From Hymenobacter cyanobacteriorum (GTDB lineage Bacteria > Bacteroidota > Bacteroidia > Cytophagales > Hymenobacteraceae), in NCBI RefSeq assembly GCF_022631375.1, contig NZ_JALBGC010000002.1, positions 806,001 to 870,000 of the forward strand: 64,000 bases of DNA, in the 5' to 3' direction. This document shows positions 27,592-36,523 of the stretch, piece by piece. The first letter of the stretch is position 1; the number at the start of each line of letters is the position of its first letter. A program made the position numbers and the translations under genes. The notes under the pieces are model-generated. The model ran no database searches. It had not been told where the DNA came from and saw only the letters and a program-made list of their open reading frames with translations.

Positions 27592-27745
27592 ATTTATGCG
27601 ATGACTTCTTTTAGCAGTGCCCTACATAAATTCCTTCAGCCACCGACTTGCCTTTCCAATTTTAAATAACGATATTTGCCCCTTGATAGCCAGGCCTTAC
27701 CCGGCCTAAACCGCTTAGAATCTCATTCCCCGCCACTTTTTTAGC

Positions 27746-27762
27746 AGGAGGACCAAACCATA
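27746..27762 (+). promoter_or_regulatory. Shine-Dalgarno and AUA start of infC
   Basis: AGGAGG at 27746-27751 lies 8 bases before ATA at 27760. The upstream in-frame stop is at 27742-27744, and there is no ATG, GTG or TTG between. A strong SD is rare in this window, which supports translation starting here. Confidence 0.7.
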
Positions 27763-28458
27763 GCAACCCCGAATCGTCGGTACGTGCCCCGCCAGCAGGT
27801 GGAAGAGCCGTTCAAAATCAACCAGAAAATCACGGCCCGCGAAGTGCGTCTCGTTGGCGACAACGTCGAGCAAGGCGTTTACCCAACCGACCAGGCCCGC
27901 AAAATGGCCCAGGAGCAAAACCTCGACCTTGTTGAGATTTCGCCCACGGCCACGCCGCCCGTTTGCCGCGTCATCGACTACTCGAAATTCAAGTACGAGC
28001 AGAAGAAGAAAACCCGCGAGCTGAAGGCCAAGCAGACCAAAGTCGTCCTCAAGGAAATCCGTTTCGGCCCCAACACCGACGAGCACGACTTTGCCTTTAA
28101 GGTGAAGCACGCCCAGGAGTTTTTGCGCGAAGGCGCGAAAATCAAGAGCTACGTGCACTTCGTGGGCCGCAGCATCGTCTTCAAGGAGCGCGGCGAAATC
28201 CTGCTGCTCAAGTTTGCCCAGGCCCTCGAGGACCTGGCCAAAGTAGAGCAGTTGCCCAAGCTCGAAGGCAAGCGCATGTTCCTCTACCTCGCGCCCAAAG
28301 CCGCAGTAGTAGCCAAAGCGGCTGCGGCGGCTTCTGCTAAGCCTGCTGCCCCAGCCGATGCCAAGCCCAAGGCTCCCAAGCCCGCCGAGCCCAAAGCTGA
28401 CGCCGCCGACAAGACCTCCGAAACGGCTGCAGCTCCTGCTGCCGAAGCCGCCGAATAG
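27760..28458 (+). CDS. infC: Translation initiation factor IF-3, likely AUA start
   Basis: 232 residues when read from ATA at 27760. The N-terminal domain has [20 protein letters not shown], then [20 protein letters not shown] and the helix linker [18 protein letters not shown]. The C-terminal domain has [17 protein letters not shown]. Residues after about 183 are an Ala/Lys/Pro/Glu-rich tail of some 50 residues. IF-3 rejects non-standard start codons and so limits its own synthesis in E. coli, where infC starts with AUU; an AUA start here fits the same control. The next possible start is the GTG at 27784, which would drop eight residues and lose the SD spacing. Confidence 0.93.
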   Translation: MATPNRRYVPRQQVEEPFKINQKITAREVRLVGDNVEQGVYPTDQARKMAQEQNLDLVEISPTATPPVCRVIDYSKFKYEQKKKTRELKAKQTKVVLKEIRFGPNTDEHDFAFKVKHAQEFLREGAKIKSYVHFVGRSIVFKERGEILLLKFAQALEDLAKVEQLPKLEGKRMFLYLAPKAAVVAKAAAAASAKPAAPADAKPKAPKPAEPKADAADKTSETAAAPAAEAAE

Positions 28459-28542
28459 CATTTACCCGGTTGAAGATGGCTTCCCGACCTCTGGTCAGTG
28501 AGCAATCAACAATCAACAACCAACCCTCCAACAACCACTACA

Positions 28543-28737
28543 ATGCCGAAAGTAAAGACGAAATCCGGTGCCAAGAAGCGCTTTGCGCTCACCGGAACGG
28601 GCAAGGTGAAGCGGAAGCACGCCTTCAAATCGCACATTCTGACCAAGAAGACGACCAAGCAGAAGCGCGGCCTGACCCACACCGGCTTGGTAAGCAGCGC
28701 CGACATGAACCGCGTGCGTCAGATGCTCAACATCTGA
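28543..28737 (+). CDS. rpmI: 50S ribosomal protein L35
   Basis: 64 residues. [14 protein letters not shown], a Lys/Arg-rich body and [15 protein letters not shown] are the L35 pattern. ATG at 28543 is chosen; earlier in-frame codons come from a G-poor word run (agcaatcaacaatcaacaac) just upstream. Second ribosomal gene of the infC operon. Confidence 0.96.
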   Translation: MPKVKTKSGAKKRFALTGTGKVKRKHAFKSHILTKKTTKQKRGLTHTGLVSSADMNRVRQMLNI

Positions 28738-28816
28738 GTTAACTAACAAGCAATTTTCACCAGGCTTCCGGCTCTAAGACTTAACCCGTCGCCGGCTGCC
28801 AAAAACTCTCAAGGTT

Positions 28817-29161
28817 ATGCCAAGAAGTGTCAACCACGTGGCCTCGCGCCACCGCCGTAAGAAAATCATGCGTTTGGCGAAAGGCTATTACGGCCGTCGC
28901 AAAAACGTGTGGACCGTAGCCAAGAACGCCGTTGAAAAAGGCCTCCTCTACGCTTACCGTGACCGTAAAGTAAAGAAGCGCGAATTCCGCGCCCTCTGGA
29001 TTCAGCGTATCAACGCCGGTGCTCGTGAGCACGGCCTTTCGTACTCGCAGCTGATGGGCGGCCTGAAAAAGGCCGGCATCGAGCTCAACCGCAAAGTACT
29101 GGCTGACTTGGCCCTGAACCACCCCGAAGCCTTCAAAGGCATCGTGGAAAAAGCGAAGTAG
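28817..29161 (+). CDS. rplT: 50S ribosomal protein L20
   Basis: 114 residues, usual length. [40 protein letters not shown] and the [19 protein letters not shown] segment are diagnostic. L20 is needed for assembly of the large subunit and in other bacteria represses the rpmI-rplT message. It ends the operon, followed by a terminator at 29183. Confidence 0.97.
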   Translation: MPRSVNHVASRHRRKKIMRLAKGYYGRRKNVWTVAKNAVEKGLLYAYRDRKVKKREFRALWIQRINAGAREHGLSYSQLMGGLKKAGIELNRKVLADLALNHPEAFKGIVEKAK

Positions 29162-29182
29162 TCGCCCCGGCTACTATTGACC

Positions 29183-29221
29183 AAGAAGACGCTGGCCACT
29201 GTGTGGGTCCAGCGTCTTCTT
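29183..29221 (+). terminator. Terminator after rplT
   Basis: AAGAAGACGCTGG (29183-29195) pairs with its complement (29209-29221) around a 13-base loop. The T-run after it is short (TGTTT). Confidence 0.75.
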
Positions 29222-29296
29222 GTTTCAGGCTTTTCCATTCCGCGCCGTTTGATACGTTGAACCGCTAAAGTGGCGTTTGAGACAAACGGCCGGAAA

Positions 29297-29333
29297 CGAA
29301 AAAACCGCTCCAGCGCAGTGCTGAAACGGTTTT
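29297..29333 (-). terminator. Terminator of tRNA-Met
   Basis: On the minus strand, AAAACCG, an inner CAGC/GCTG pair, CGGTTTT, then more T. It begins about six bases after the tRNA 3' end. Confidence 0.75.
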
Positions 29334-29338
29334 CGACG

Positions 29339-29412
29339 TAGCGGGAGGCGGGCTCGAACCGCCGACCTCAGGGTTATGAATCCTGTGCTCTAACCAGCTG
29401 AGCTACCCCGCC
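29339..29412 (-). tRNA. tRNA-Met (CAT anticodon)
   Basis: A 74-base cloverleaf. The acceptor stem GGCGGGG pairs with TCCCGCT (two G-T ends), the D stem GCTC/GAGC, the anticodon loop TTCATAA and the T arm GGCGG TTCGAGC CCGCC. The CAT anticodon with G1-U72 and this stem pattern fits elongator Met. The last anticodon-stem pair is A31-C39, a mismatch. No CCA is encoded. Confidence 0.93.
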
Positions 29413-29426
29413 GGGTTTTGTGGGTG

Positions 29427-29458
29427 CAAAGGTACGGTGACGAAAACCCGCCGTGCAA
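29427..29458 (-). promoter_or_regulatory. Promoter of tRNA-Met
   Basis: On the minus strand, TTG (29458-29456), 21 bases, TACCTTTG (29434-29427). It is 14 bases before the tRNA 5' end. Confidence 0.75.
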
Positions 29459-29543
29459 GCCCACAGCCCAAAAAAACACTGTTTTTATGTTGCGCCCCGT
29501 TGATATTGCACCAAGGGGGGCGCCGAATTTTCGACTTCCTCCA

Positions 29544-29957
29544 ATGGCTTTATCTGATACTCAAACGAAAGCGCGCTTCGTAGCGGAATTTCCCGTCAAC
29601 GCGTCGCCCAAAATTCTTTTTCCCTATCTGGCTACGGCCTCGGGCCTCACGCAGTGGTTTTGCGACGATGTGCGCTACGTAGAGGGGCAGCGGCTCAATT
29701 TTATCTGGGACCACGAGAACCATTATGCCGAAATTTCGGGCCAGCGCCTAAACCGCGCCGTGCGCTTTGTTTTTCTCGACGAGCAGCGCCACTTGCTGCC
29801 CGATGCCAACTACCTCGAATTCTCACTCGATTCGTCGCAGGTGACGGACGAAGTGTATTTGCGCGTCGTGGATTACTCTTCGGCCCACGACCCGGCCGAG
29901 CAGCAGGAAATGTGGGAAGGCCTCGTGGCCAAGCTACGCGAACAGGTAGGGGGCTAA
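29544..29957 (+). CDS. START-like/SRPBCC domain protein
   Basis: A 137-residue protein. KARFVAEFPVNASPKILFPY followed by LATASGLTQWFCDDV is the start of the AHSA1/START-like fold as found in a conserved Bacteroidota protein of this length. Helix-grip folds of this type bind hydrophobic ligands or chaperones; no function is assigned. ATG at 29544 is chosen because it fits the family length; ATG at 29487 and a start at 29418 are also in frame but add residues overlapping the tRNA promoter area. It ends in a strong terminator. Confidence 0.8.
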   Translation: MALSDTQTKARFVAEFPVNASPKILFPYLATASGLTQWFCDDVRYVEGQRLNFIWDHENHYAEISGQRLNRAVRFVFLDEQRHLLPDANYLEFSLDSSQVTDEVYLRVVDYSSAHDPAEQQEMWEGLVAKLREQVGG

Positions 29958-29980
29958 CTTTACGGCTTCGCAGGCACCGC

Positions 29981-30016
29981 GTACCCCGTCGGCCCGGCCG
30001 GCGGGGTACTTTTTTT
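29981..30016 (+). terminator. Rho-independent terminator
   Basis: GTACCCCG (29981-29988), a GC-rich inner stem, CGGGGTAC (30002-30009), then seven T. Confidence 0.92.
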
Positions 30017-30069
30017 GACTCCGGTGCGTTGGCACTGCGCGGTTGGAACTGCTCTTTCTGATTTCGATT

Positions 30070-31524
30070 ATGCTCAAAAAGCTCGATAAGCTCATTCTAA
30101 AGGCCTTTGCCGGGCCGTTTTTGCTCACTTTTGCGGTAGTGCAGTTTATTCTGCTCACCCACACGCTGCTCAAATACCTCGATGACATCATCGGCAAGGA
30201 TTTGGGCACGGCGGTGCTTTTGAAGTTGCTGTTCTACTTCAGCGTACTCATCGTGCCGGTTTCGCTACCGCTGGCAGTGCTACTGTCCTCGCTGATGACG
30301 TACGGCAATTTGGGCGAACACCATGAACTCACGGCCATCAAAGCCTCGGGCATTGCCCTCACGCGCATTCTACGGCCGGTGCTGCTGCTCACGATAGGGC
30401 TGGCAGTAGGCGCGTTCTGGTTCAACGAGAACATTGTGCCGAAAGCTAACCTGAATGCCTACAGCTTGCTCTGGGATGTGCGGCAGAAGAAGCTGGCTCT
30501 TGATATCCGCGAAGGCGTGTTTTACAGCGGCATTCCCGGGTACACTATCAAAGTCGACAAGAAAACCGGCGAAAATGGCGACCACCTGCACGGGGTGATG
30601 ATTTACGACCATACCCAGAAGTCGGGCAATTCGACGGTGATGCTGGCTGACTCCGGTCGGATGTTCACGCGCTTCAACGGCGGCTACCTGGGGCTGGAGC
30701 TTTACCACGGCCACAGCTACGTGGAGCAGCCCGATGCGTCGGACCGGGCCGGGGCTAGCTTTATCCGCCAGGGCTTCGACCACAACATGGTAACGTTCTC
30801 TTTGGCGTCATTCGGCTTGGGCCAGACCCAGAAGGAGCTATTCTCGACAAATCGCATGATGCTCAACATTGCGCAGCTACACGAGGCGACGGACTCGGTG
30901 CAACACAAGCTGCACCACGAAGAGCAACAGGTGCCTCGGCAGATGAATGCCTATTACACTTATGCCCGGTTTGATACTACAGGGCAGGCTGCCAACCATA
31001 AATCCGAAGTGATTCAGGTGGCCACTAAGAAGCTGGCTCCCGTCACCAGTTCCATTCTGGAGCAGGCTCAGAATCGGGCCCGTAACCTCTTGGGTTTTGC
31101 CAACTCTACTGCCGAGCGCCTGAATGAGTACGCTCGCAACTCAGCCCTTTTCCGCATCGAGGTGTACCGCAAATACACGCAGTCCGTGGCGGTGCTGCTG
31201 ATGTTTTTGATTGGTGCGCCGCTCGGCTCCATCATTAAAAAGGGTGGATTGGGGGTGCCCATCCTCATTTCCATCCTGTTTTTTATCGTGTACTACGTGC
31301 TCAGCATCATGGGCGAGAAATACGGCCGCGAATTCGTGATGCCGGTAGGCGTGGGCATGTGGATGTCGAACTTGGTGCTGCTACCGGCGGGACTGTTCTT
31401 TCTTTACCAGGCCTACAACGATTCGGGCCTGTTGGAACTTGATTTCTGGCGGCGGCTGCCGCAACGCCTGGGCATTCCGGCCCTGCGCAAAATCACGGAG
31501 CCGGAGGAGGAAGTGGCCGCGTAG
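30070..31524 (+). CDS. LptF/LptG family permease
   Basis: A 484-residue protein. The opening MLKKLDKLILKAFAGPFLLT and three following helices, a large periplasmic beta-jellyroll part (about 130-370) and three C-terminal helices are the YjgP/YjgQ arrangement. LptF and LptG form the membrane part of the ABC exporter that lifts lipopolysaccharide from the inner membrane. The late GAPLGSIIKKGGLGVPILIS is the conserved coupling loop region. Which of the two it is cannot be decided without a paired gene. ATG at 30070 is chosen at the conserved start. Confidence 0.88.
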   Translation: MLKKLDKLILKAFAGPFLLTFAVVQFILLTHTLLKYLDDIIGKDLGTAVLLKLLFYFSVLIVPVSLPLAVLLSSLMTYGNLGEHHELTAIKASGIALTRILRPVLLLTIGLAVGAFWFNENIVPKANLNAYSLLWDVRQKKLALDIREGVFYSGIPGYTIKVDKKTGENGDHLHGVMIYDHTQKSGNSTVMLADSGRMFTRFNGGYLGLELYHGHSYVEQPDASDRAGASFIRQGFDHNMVTFSLASFGLGQTQKELFSTNRMMLNIAQLHEATDSVQHKLHHEEQQVPRQMNAYYTYARFDTTGQAANHKSEVIQVATKKLAPVTSSILEQAQNRARNLLGFANSTAERLNEYARNSALFRIEVYRKYTQSVAVLLMFLIGAPLGSIIKKGGLGVPILISILFFIVYYVLSIMGEKYGREFVMPVGVGMWMSNLVLLPAGLFFLYQAYNDSGLLELDFWRRLPQRLGIPALRKITEPEEEVAA

Positions 31525-31541
31525 AAATCTCGATGCCGGCC

Positions 31542-31572
31542 TTTCATCCTGTTTTTAAATTTCGTACCTTTG
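31542..31572 (+). promoter_or_regulatory. Promoter of rpsO
   Basis: TTTC (31542-31545), 19 bases, TACCTTTG (31565-31572). The expected start is near 31578, giving a leader of about 70 bases. Confidence 0.6.
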
Positions 31573-31576
31573 CGGC

Positions 31577-31633
31577 ACCCCAATGTGTGGGGTAACGAAA
31601 TTTCTTTTTTTATCCTAAAATCTAAGACGGGGT
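31577..31633 (+). promoter_or_regulatory. rpsO leader with two alternative pairings
   Basis: ACCCCA (31577-31582) can pair with TGGGGT (31588-31593). The word GGGGTAAC occurs again at 31629-31636, 13 bases before the ATG, so the same ACCCC could pair with either copy. In other bacteria S15 binds its own leader; a switch of that kind is inference here. Confidence 0.45.
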
Positions 31634-31648
31634 AACACCTATCAACCG

Positions 31649-31924
31649 ATGATTTTAAATACCGAAGCCAAACAGGCCATCTTCGAAAAGAACAGCCTGC
31701 AGAAAGTGAAAACCGATACCGGTTCGGCCGAGTCGCAAATCGCCCTTTTCACCCACCGCATCACCCACCTCACCGAGCACCTGAAGGTGAACAAGAAGGA
31801 CCACAGCACCCGCCTGGGCCTCCTCAAGCTCGTAGGTAAGCGTCGCAGCATGCTGGATTATCTGCAGCACCGCGAAATCAACCGCTACCGCGCCATCATC
31901 AAGGAGCTGGGCATCCGCAAGTAA
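31649..31924 (+). CDS. rpsO: 30S ribosomal protein S15
   Basis: 91 residues. [19 protein letters not shown] and [21 protein letters not shown] are the S15 core; the end [12 protein letters not shown] is typical. S15 binds 16S rRNA in the platform. Its long leader and promoter are visible, and a strong terminator follows, with pnp next in the same direction as in many bacteria. Confidence 0.96.
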   Translation: MILNTEAKQAIFEKNSLQKVKTDTGSAESQIALFTHRITHLTEHLKVNKKDHSTRLGLLKLVGKRRSMLDYLQHREINRYRAIIKELGIRK

Positions 31925-31938
31925 GTCCAGAATCTGAG

Positions 31939-31978
31939 AGTAGGGAGCCTTCCAACGAAGGTTCCCTACTCTTTTTTT
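31939..31978 (+). terminator. Terminator after rpsO
   Basis: AGTAGGGA (31939-31946) with TCCCTACT (31963-31970), an inner CCTT/AAGG pair, then CTTTTTTT. Confidence 0.92.
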
Positions 31979-32124
31979 GTTCGGGTTGGTTTGGCCCCGG
32001 GGCCGGCCCGAAACGCTGTTTTGCCATCGGGGCACTGTTGTGTTTAGTTTGAGTAACGAGGGCCGTGCGCGGTGCTCGTTTTTGGCTGCTCGCCCGCTGT
32101 CGCTTTTCCAAGCAAATCCCGCTG

Positions 32125-34296
32125 ATGTCCCAACCCCACGCCATTACCAAAACCCTGGCGCTGCCCGACGGCCGCGTTATCTCCATCGAAACCGGCAAGC
32201 TGGCCAAATTCGCCGACGGCGCCGTCGTGGTTCGTCTCGGCGATACCATGCTGCTCGCTACGGTGGTTTCGGCCCCGAGCCAGCGCGAAGGCGTTGATTT
32301 TCTGCCCCTGTCGGTTGATTATCAGGAGAAATTCGGCTCGGCCGGCAAGATTCCCGGCTCGTTTCAGCGCCGCGAAGGCCGCCTGAGCGACTACGAAATC
32401 CTGATTTGCCGCCTCGTCGACCGCATCTTGCGGCCGATGTTCCCCAAAGACTACCACTACGAGGTGCAGGTGATGATTACCCTCATCTCGGCCGATAAAG
32501 AGGTGCAGCCTGATGCTTTGGCTGCCCTGGCCGCTTCGGCTGCCCTGTCGATTTCCGACATCCCGTTTGCTGGCCCGATTTCCGAAGTGCGCGTGGCGCG
32601 CATCGACGGCCAGTTCCAGATTAACCCCAAGACTTCCGACCTGGCCCGCGCCGATATGGACCTGATGGTGGGCGCTACTGCCGACTCCGTGGCCATGGTG
32701 GAAGGTGCCATGCAGGAAGTGAGCGAAGAAGAAATGGTGGCGGCCATTGCCTTCGGCCACGAAGCCATCAAGGCCCAGTGCCAACTGCAGACCGAACTGG
32801 CGTTGGCCGTGGGCCGCACGCCGGAATCGCAGCCCCGCGAATACCCCAAGTACGAAGAGAACGAAGCCCTCAAAAAGCTCATCCACGAAGGCATCTACCA
32901 GGGTGCTTACGACGTGGCCCGCTCGGGCAACACCAAGAAGGCCGGCCGCAAGGAAGGCTTCTCGGGCGTGAAGAAGGCTTTCCTTGACAAGCTGGTAGCT
33001 GAGCAGCCGGAGCTGGACATGAAAATGTTCAGCCGCTACTATGGTTCGGCCGAGAAGAAGGCTATTCGTGACATGATGGTGAAGGAGCGGGTTCGTCTCG
33101 ACGGCCGTCAGCTCACCGAAATCCGCCCCATCTGGTCGGAAATCAACTATTTGCCCGGCGCTCACGGCTCGGCCATTTTCACCCGCGGCGAGACGCAAAG
33201 CCTCACCACGGTGACGCTTGGCACCAAGCTGGACGAGCAGATTGTGGACCAGCCGCTCACCAAGGGCTACTCGAAATTCATGCTGCACTACAACTTCCCC
33301 GGTTTCTCGACCGGCGAAGTGAAGCCCAACCGCGGCGCCGGCCGCCGCGAAATCGGCCACGGCAATCTGGCCCTGCGCTCGCTGAAGCAGGTGCTGCCTT
33401 CGGATGAGGAAAACCCCTACACCATCCGCATCGTGTCGGATATCCTGGAGTCGAACGGCTCTTCATCGATGGCTACCGTGTGCGCTGGTTCGCTGGCGCT
33501 GATGGACGCCGGGGTGAAAGTATCGGCTCCTGTGGCCGGTATCGCCATGGGCCTCGTGCAGGACAAGGAAACCGGTGAGTACGCCGTACTGAGCGACATT
33601 CTCGGCGACGAAGACCACCTCGGCGACATGGACTTCAAGGTAACCGGCACCGAGAAAGGCATTTGCGCCTGCCAGATGGACATCAAAATCCAGGGCCTGA
33701 GCAATGAGATTCTGACCGCAGCGCTACATCAGGCCCGCGAAGGCCGCCTGCACATCCTGCGCGAAATGGCGAAGACGATTTCGGCCCCGGCTGCGGAGCT
33801 GAAGGCGCACACGCCGCGTTCGCACAAGATGTTGATTGACAAAGAATTTATTGGCGCGGTAATCGGGCCGGGCGGCAAGGTGATTCAGCAGATTCAGAAG
33901 GACACCAACGCCACGGTGATTATCGAGGAGAAGGACGAGAAGGGCCACGTAAGCATTTATGCCTCTAACCAGGAGGACATGCAGGGCGCCATCGACCGTA
34001 TCCGTGCCATCGCGGCCCAGCCCGAAGTGGGCGAGGTGTACAAGGGCAAGGTGCGTAGCATTCAGCCCTACGGCGCTTTCGTGGAGATTATGCCGGGCAA
34101 AGACGGCCTGCTGCACATCTCGGAAGTGACGCACGAGCGGATTCAGACGCTGGAAGGCTTGTTGGAAGTGGGGCAGGACATCGACGTGAAACTGGTGGAA
34201 ATCGACAAGAAAACCGGCAAATACCGGCTCTCGCGCAAAGTGCTGCTGCCGAAACCGGAAGGTGCGGCCGCCAGCAATGGCGAAGCCAAAGCTTAA
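32125..34296 (+). CDS. pnp: Polyribonucleotide nucleotidyltransferase
   Basis: 723 residues, standard length. Two RNase PH domains (first from about 10 with [20 protein letters not shown]; second from about 330 with [19 protein letters not shown] [20 protein letters not shown]), a KH domain with [12 protein letters not shown], and an S1 domain with [19 protein letters not shown]. It degrades RNA 3'-5' using phosphate and can add tails. Ala/Gly-rich short tail. The ATG at 32125 is chosen over the in-frame extension to 32065. Neighbour of rpsO, a common arrangement. Confidence 0.97.
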   Translation: MSQPHAITKTLALPDGRVISIETGKLAKFADGAVVVRLGDTMLLATVVSAPSQREGVDFLPLSVDYQEKFGSAGKIPGSFQRREGRLSDYEILICRLVDRILRPMFPKDYHYEVQVMITLISADKEVQPDALAALAASAALSISDIPFAGPISEVRVARIDGQFQINPKTSDLARADMDLMVGATADSVAMVEGAMQEVSEEEMVAAIAFGHEAIKAQCQLQTELALAVGRTPESQPREYPKYEENEALKKLIHEGIYQGAYDVARSGNTKKAGRKEGFSGVKKAFLDKLVAEQPELDMKMFSRYYGSAEKKAIRDMMVKERVRLDGRQLTEIRPIWSEINYLPGAHGSAIFTRGETQSLTTVTLGTKLDEQIVDQPLTKGYSKFMLHYNFPGFSTGEVKPNRGAGRREIGHGNLALRSLKQVLPSDEENPYTIRIVSDILESNGSSSMATVCAGSLALMDAGVKVSAPVAGIAMGLVQDKETGEYAVLSDILGDEDHLGDMDFKVTGTEKGICACQMDIKIQGLSNEILTAALHQAREGRLHILREMAKTISAPAAELKAHTPRSHKMLIDKEFIGAVIGPGGKVIQQIQKDTNATVIIEEKDEKGHVSIYASNQEDMQGAIDRIRAIAAQPEVGEVYKGKVRSIQPYGAFVEIMPGKDGLLHISEVTHERIQTLEGLLEVGQDIDVKLVEIDKKTGKYRLSRKVLLPKPEGAAASNGEAKA

Positions 34297-34421
34297 AGCC
34301 CGGCCGTAAGGTCTGAACTAATGTCGGGGGAGGCCTGTTGGCTTCCTCTGACTTAGGGACTGCCCGAACGGCATTTTCTTACGTATAACCCCACTCAGAT
34401 ATCGTTCTTACCTAGTCCCCA

Positions 34422-35285
34422 ATGAGACAGCTAAAAATTAGTAAGCAGATTACCAACCGCGAAAGCCAGTCGCTGGATAAATATCTCCAGGAGATTGGCA
34501 AGGTTGATTTGCTCACGCCCGACGAGGAGGTGACGCTCGCGCAGCGCATCCGCGACGGGGACCAGCAAGCGCTGGAAAAGCTGACGAAGGCCAACCTGCG
34601 CTTCGTGGTGTCGGTGGCCAAGCAGTATCAGAACCAGGGGCTTAGCCTCGGTGACCTCATCAACGAAGGCAACCTCGGCCTTATCAAAGCCGCCAAGCGC
34701 TTTGACGAAACCCGTGGCTTTAAATTCATCTCGTACGCCGTTTGGTGGATTCGTCAGTCGATTCTGCAAGCCTTGGCTGAGCAGAGCCGCATCGTGCGTC
34801 TGCCCCTGAATCGGGTGGGTTCGCTGAACAAAATCAGCAAATCCTTCTCGGAGCTGGAGCAGAAGTTCGAGCGCGAGCCTTCGCCGGAAGAAATTGCCGA
34901 AGTACTGGAGCTGACCACCTCGGAAGTGGTGGACACGCTCAAAATTTCGGGCCGCCACGTATCGGTAGATGCACCGTTTGTGCAGGGCGAGGAAAACCGT
35001 CTGCTCGACGTACTCGAAAACGAGGACGAAGAGTCGCCGGACATGGCGCTGATGAACGACTCGCTCCGCAAGGAGGTGCAGCGCGCTTTAAGCACGCTCA
35101 CCAAGCGTGAGGCGGACGTGATTACGCTCTACTTCGGTTTGAACGGCGAAGCTGCGCTGACGCTGGAAGAAATTGGCGAGAAGTTTAACCTGACCCGCGA
35201 GCGGGTGCGTCAGATTAAGGAAAAGGCCATTCGGCGGTTGCGGCACACGTCGCGCTCGAAGGCGCTGAAGCCGTACCTGGGCTAA
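34422..35285 (+). CDS. rpoD: Primary RNA polymerase sigma factor (RpoD/SigA)
   Basis: 287 residues. Region 1.2 starts at [20 protein letters not shown]; region 2 has [19 protein letters not shown] and [20 protein letters not shown]; region 3 has [13 protein letters not shown]; region 4 ends with [20 protein letters not shown]. There is no region 1.1, as in the Bacteroidota housekeeping sigma (sigma-ABfr), which reads the TTG/TAnnTTTG promoters listed here. The gap to pnp (about 125 bases) shows no clear promoter. Confidence 0.96.
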   Translation: MRQLKISKQITNRESQSLDKYLQEIGKVDLLTPDEEVTLAQRIRDGDQQALEKLTKANLRFVVSVAKQYQNQGLSLGDLINEGNLGLIKAAKRFDETRGFKFISYAVWWIRQSILQALAEQSRIVRLPLNRVGSLNKISKSFSELEQKFEREPSPEEIAEVLELTTSEVVDTLKISGRHVSVDAPFVQGEENRLLDVLENEDEESPDMALMNDSLRKEVQRALSTLTKREADVITLYFGLNGEAALTLEEIGEKFNLTRERVRQIKEKAIRRLRHTSRSKALKPYLG

Positions 35286-35308
35286 CTTCTGCTTAGTTTT
35301 GTTGTTGC

Positions 35309-35339
35309 AAAAACCCCGGCTGTAAGGTTGGGGTTTTTT
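35309..35339 (+). terminator. Terminator after rpoD
   Basis: AAAAACCCC (35309-35317), loop, GGGG (35330-35333) and six T. Confidence 0.85.
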
Positions 35340-35433
35340 GTACAATTTGTGCGGTGAGCTTTCGCTTGCCGCAACACTTTTATTCTGAAAATTAGCTTTT
35401 TAAACGGCAGGCCAATGCTTGCCGCACGACACG

Positions 35434-36369
35434 ATGGCTGAACACATTAAGTGCCTGATTATTGGCTCCGGCCCCGCTGGTTACACTGCCGCTATCTATG
35501 CTGCCCGGGCCAACATGGCGCCCGTCATGTACATGGGTTTGCAGCCCGGCGGACAGCTCACGATTACCAACGACGTGGAAAATTTTCCTGGCTACCCGGA
35601 TGGAATTATGGGCCCGGAGATGATGGAGGACTTGAAAAAGCAAGCCACTCGCTTCGGAACGGATATTCGCTACGGTATTGCGACGGCGGTGGATTTTTCG
35701 GTAACACCGCGCAAAATCACGATTGACGAAACCACGGAACTGACGGCGGATGCCGTGATTATTGCCACCGGCGCTTCGGCCAAGTGGCTGGGCCTGCCGT
35801 CGGAGGCCAAGCTGAACGGCTCGGGCGTATCGGCCTGCGCCGTGTGCGACGGGTTCTTCTATCGTGGGCAGGAAGTGGCCATTGTGGGTGCCGGCGACAC
35901 GGCTGCTGAGGAGGCCACTTACTTGGCCAATCTGGCGAGCAAAGTGACCATGATTGTGCGCAAGAGCGAGATGAAAGCCTCGAAAATTATGCAGAAGCGC
36001 GTGCTCGACAATCCCAAGATTGAGGTGCTGTTCGACACCGTGACGGATGAGATTCTGGGTGAGCATTCGGTGGAAGGCGTGCGCGTGAAAAACGTACTGA
36101 CGCACGAAACGCGGGAGATTCCGCTGACGGGTTTCTTTGTGGCCATTGGGCACGAGCCGAATTCGAAGATTTTCCAGCCCTACCTGCACCACGACGAGCA
36201 GGGTTACCTGAAGACGATTCCTGGCAGCAGCAAGACCAACATCGACGGCGTATTTGCTTGCGGCGACGTGCAGGACTACACCTACCGCCAGGCCGTGACG
36301 GCCGCCGGCACCGGCTGCATGGCCGCGCTCGACGCCGAGCGCTACCTCGCGGCCATGGGCATACACTAA
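35434..36369 (+). CDS. trxB: Thioredoxin-disulfide reductase
   Basis: 311 residues. The N-terminal FAD-binding GSGPAGYTAAIYAARAN, the redox-active CAVC in SACAVCDGFFYRG, the NADPH-binding VGAGDTAAEEATYLA, and the C-terminal GVFACGDVQDYTYRQAVTAA are all present. It passes electrons from NADPH to thioredoxin. ATG at 35434 is chosen; the TTG at 35419 is in frame. A weak -7-like TAGCTTTT is at 35393-35400. Confidence 0.95.
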   Translation: MAEHIKCLIIGSGPAGYTAAIYAARANMAPVMYMGLQPGGQLTITNDVENFPGYPDGIMGPEMMEDLKKQATRFGTDIRYGIATAVDFSVTPRKITIDETTELTADAVIIATGASAKWLGLPSEAKLNGSGVSACAVCDGFFYRGQEVAIVGAGDTAAEEATYLANLASKVTMIVRKSEMKASKIMQKRVLDNPKIEVLFDTVTDEILGEHSVEGVRVKNVLTHETREIPLTGFFVAIGHEPNSKIFQPYLHHDEQGYLKTIPGSSKTNIDGVFACGDVQDYTYRQAVTAAGTGCMAALDAERYLAAMGIH

Positions 36370-36391
36370 ATTTGCGCTCTGAACGTCATAG

Positions 36392-36505
36392 CAACAGCAC
36401 GTCATGCTGAGCTTGTCGAAGCATCTCTACCGCAGGAGTGAACTCAATCGAAAGGATTAGTTACGCAGTAGAGATGCTTCGGCAAGCCAGCATGACGTGC
36501 TGTTG
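36392..36505. repeat. Long inverted repeat, GTCATGCTGAGCTTGTCGAA variant
   Basis: 41-base arms (36392-36432 and 36465-36505) with several mismatches. The core ends in GAAGCATCTCTACCGC and so is related to the GCAGAGCG family, but with a different middle. Lies between trxB and the M23 peptidase gene. Confidence 0.88.
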
Positions 36506-36523
36506 ATTACTGACTAAAAAACA

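Noticed and set aside
27784..27786. GTG at 27784 as infC start
   Set aside because: No SD at proper distance; AGGAGG fits the ATA 24 bases upstream.
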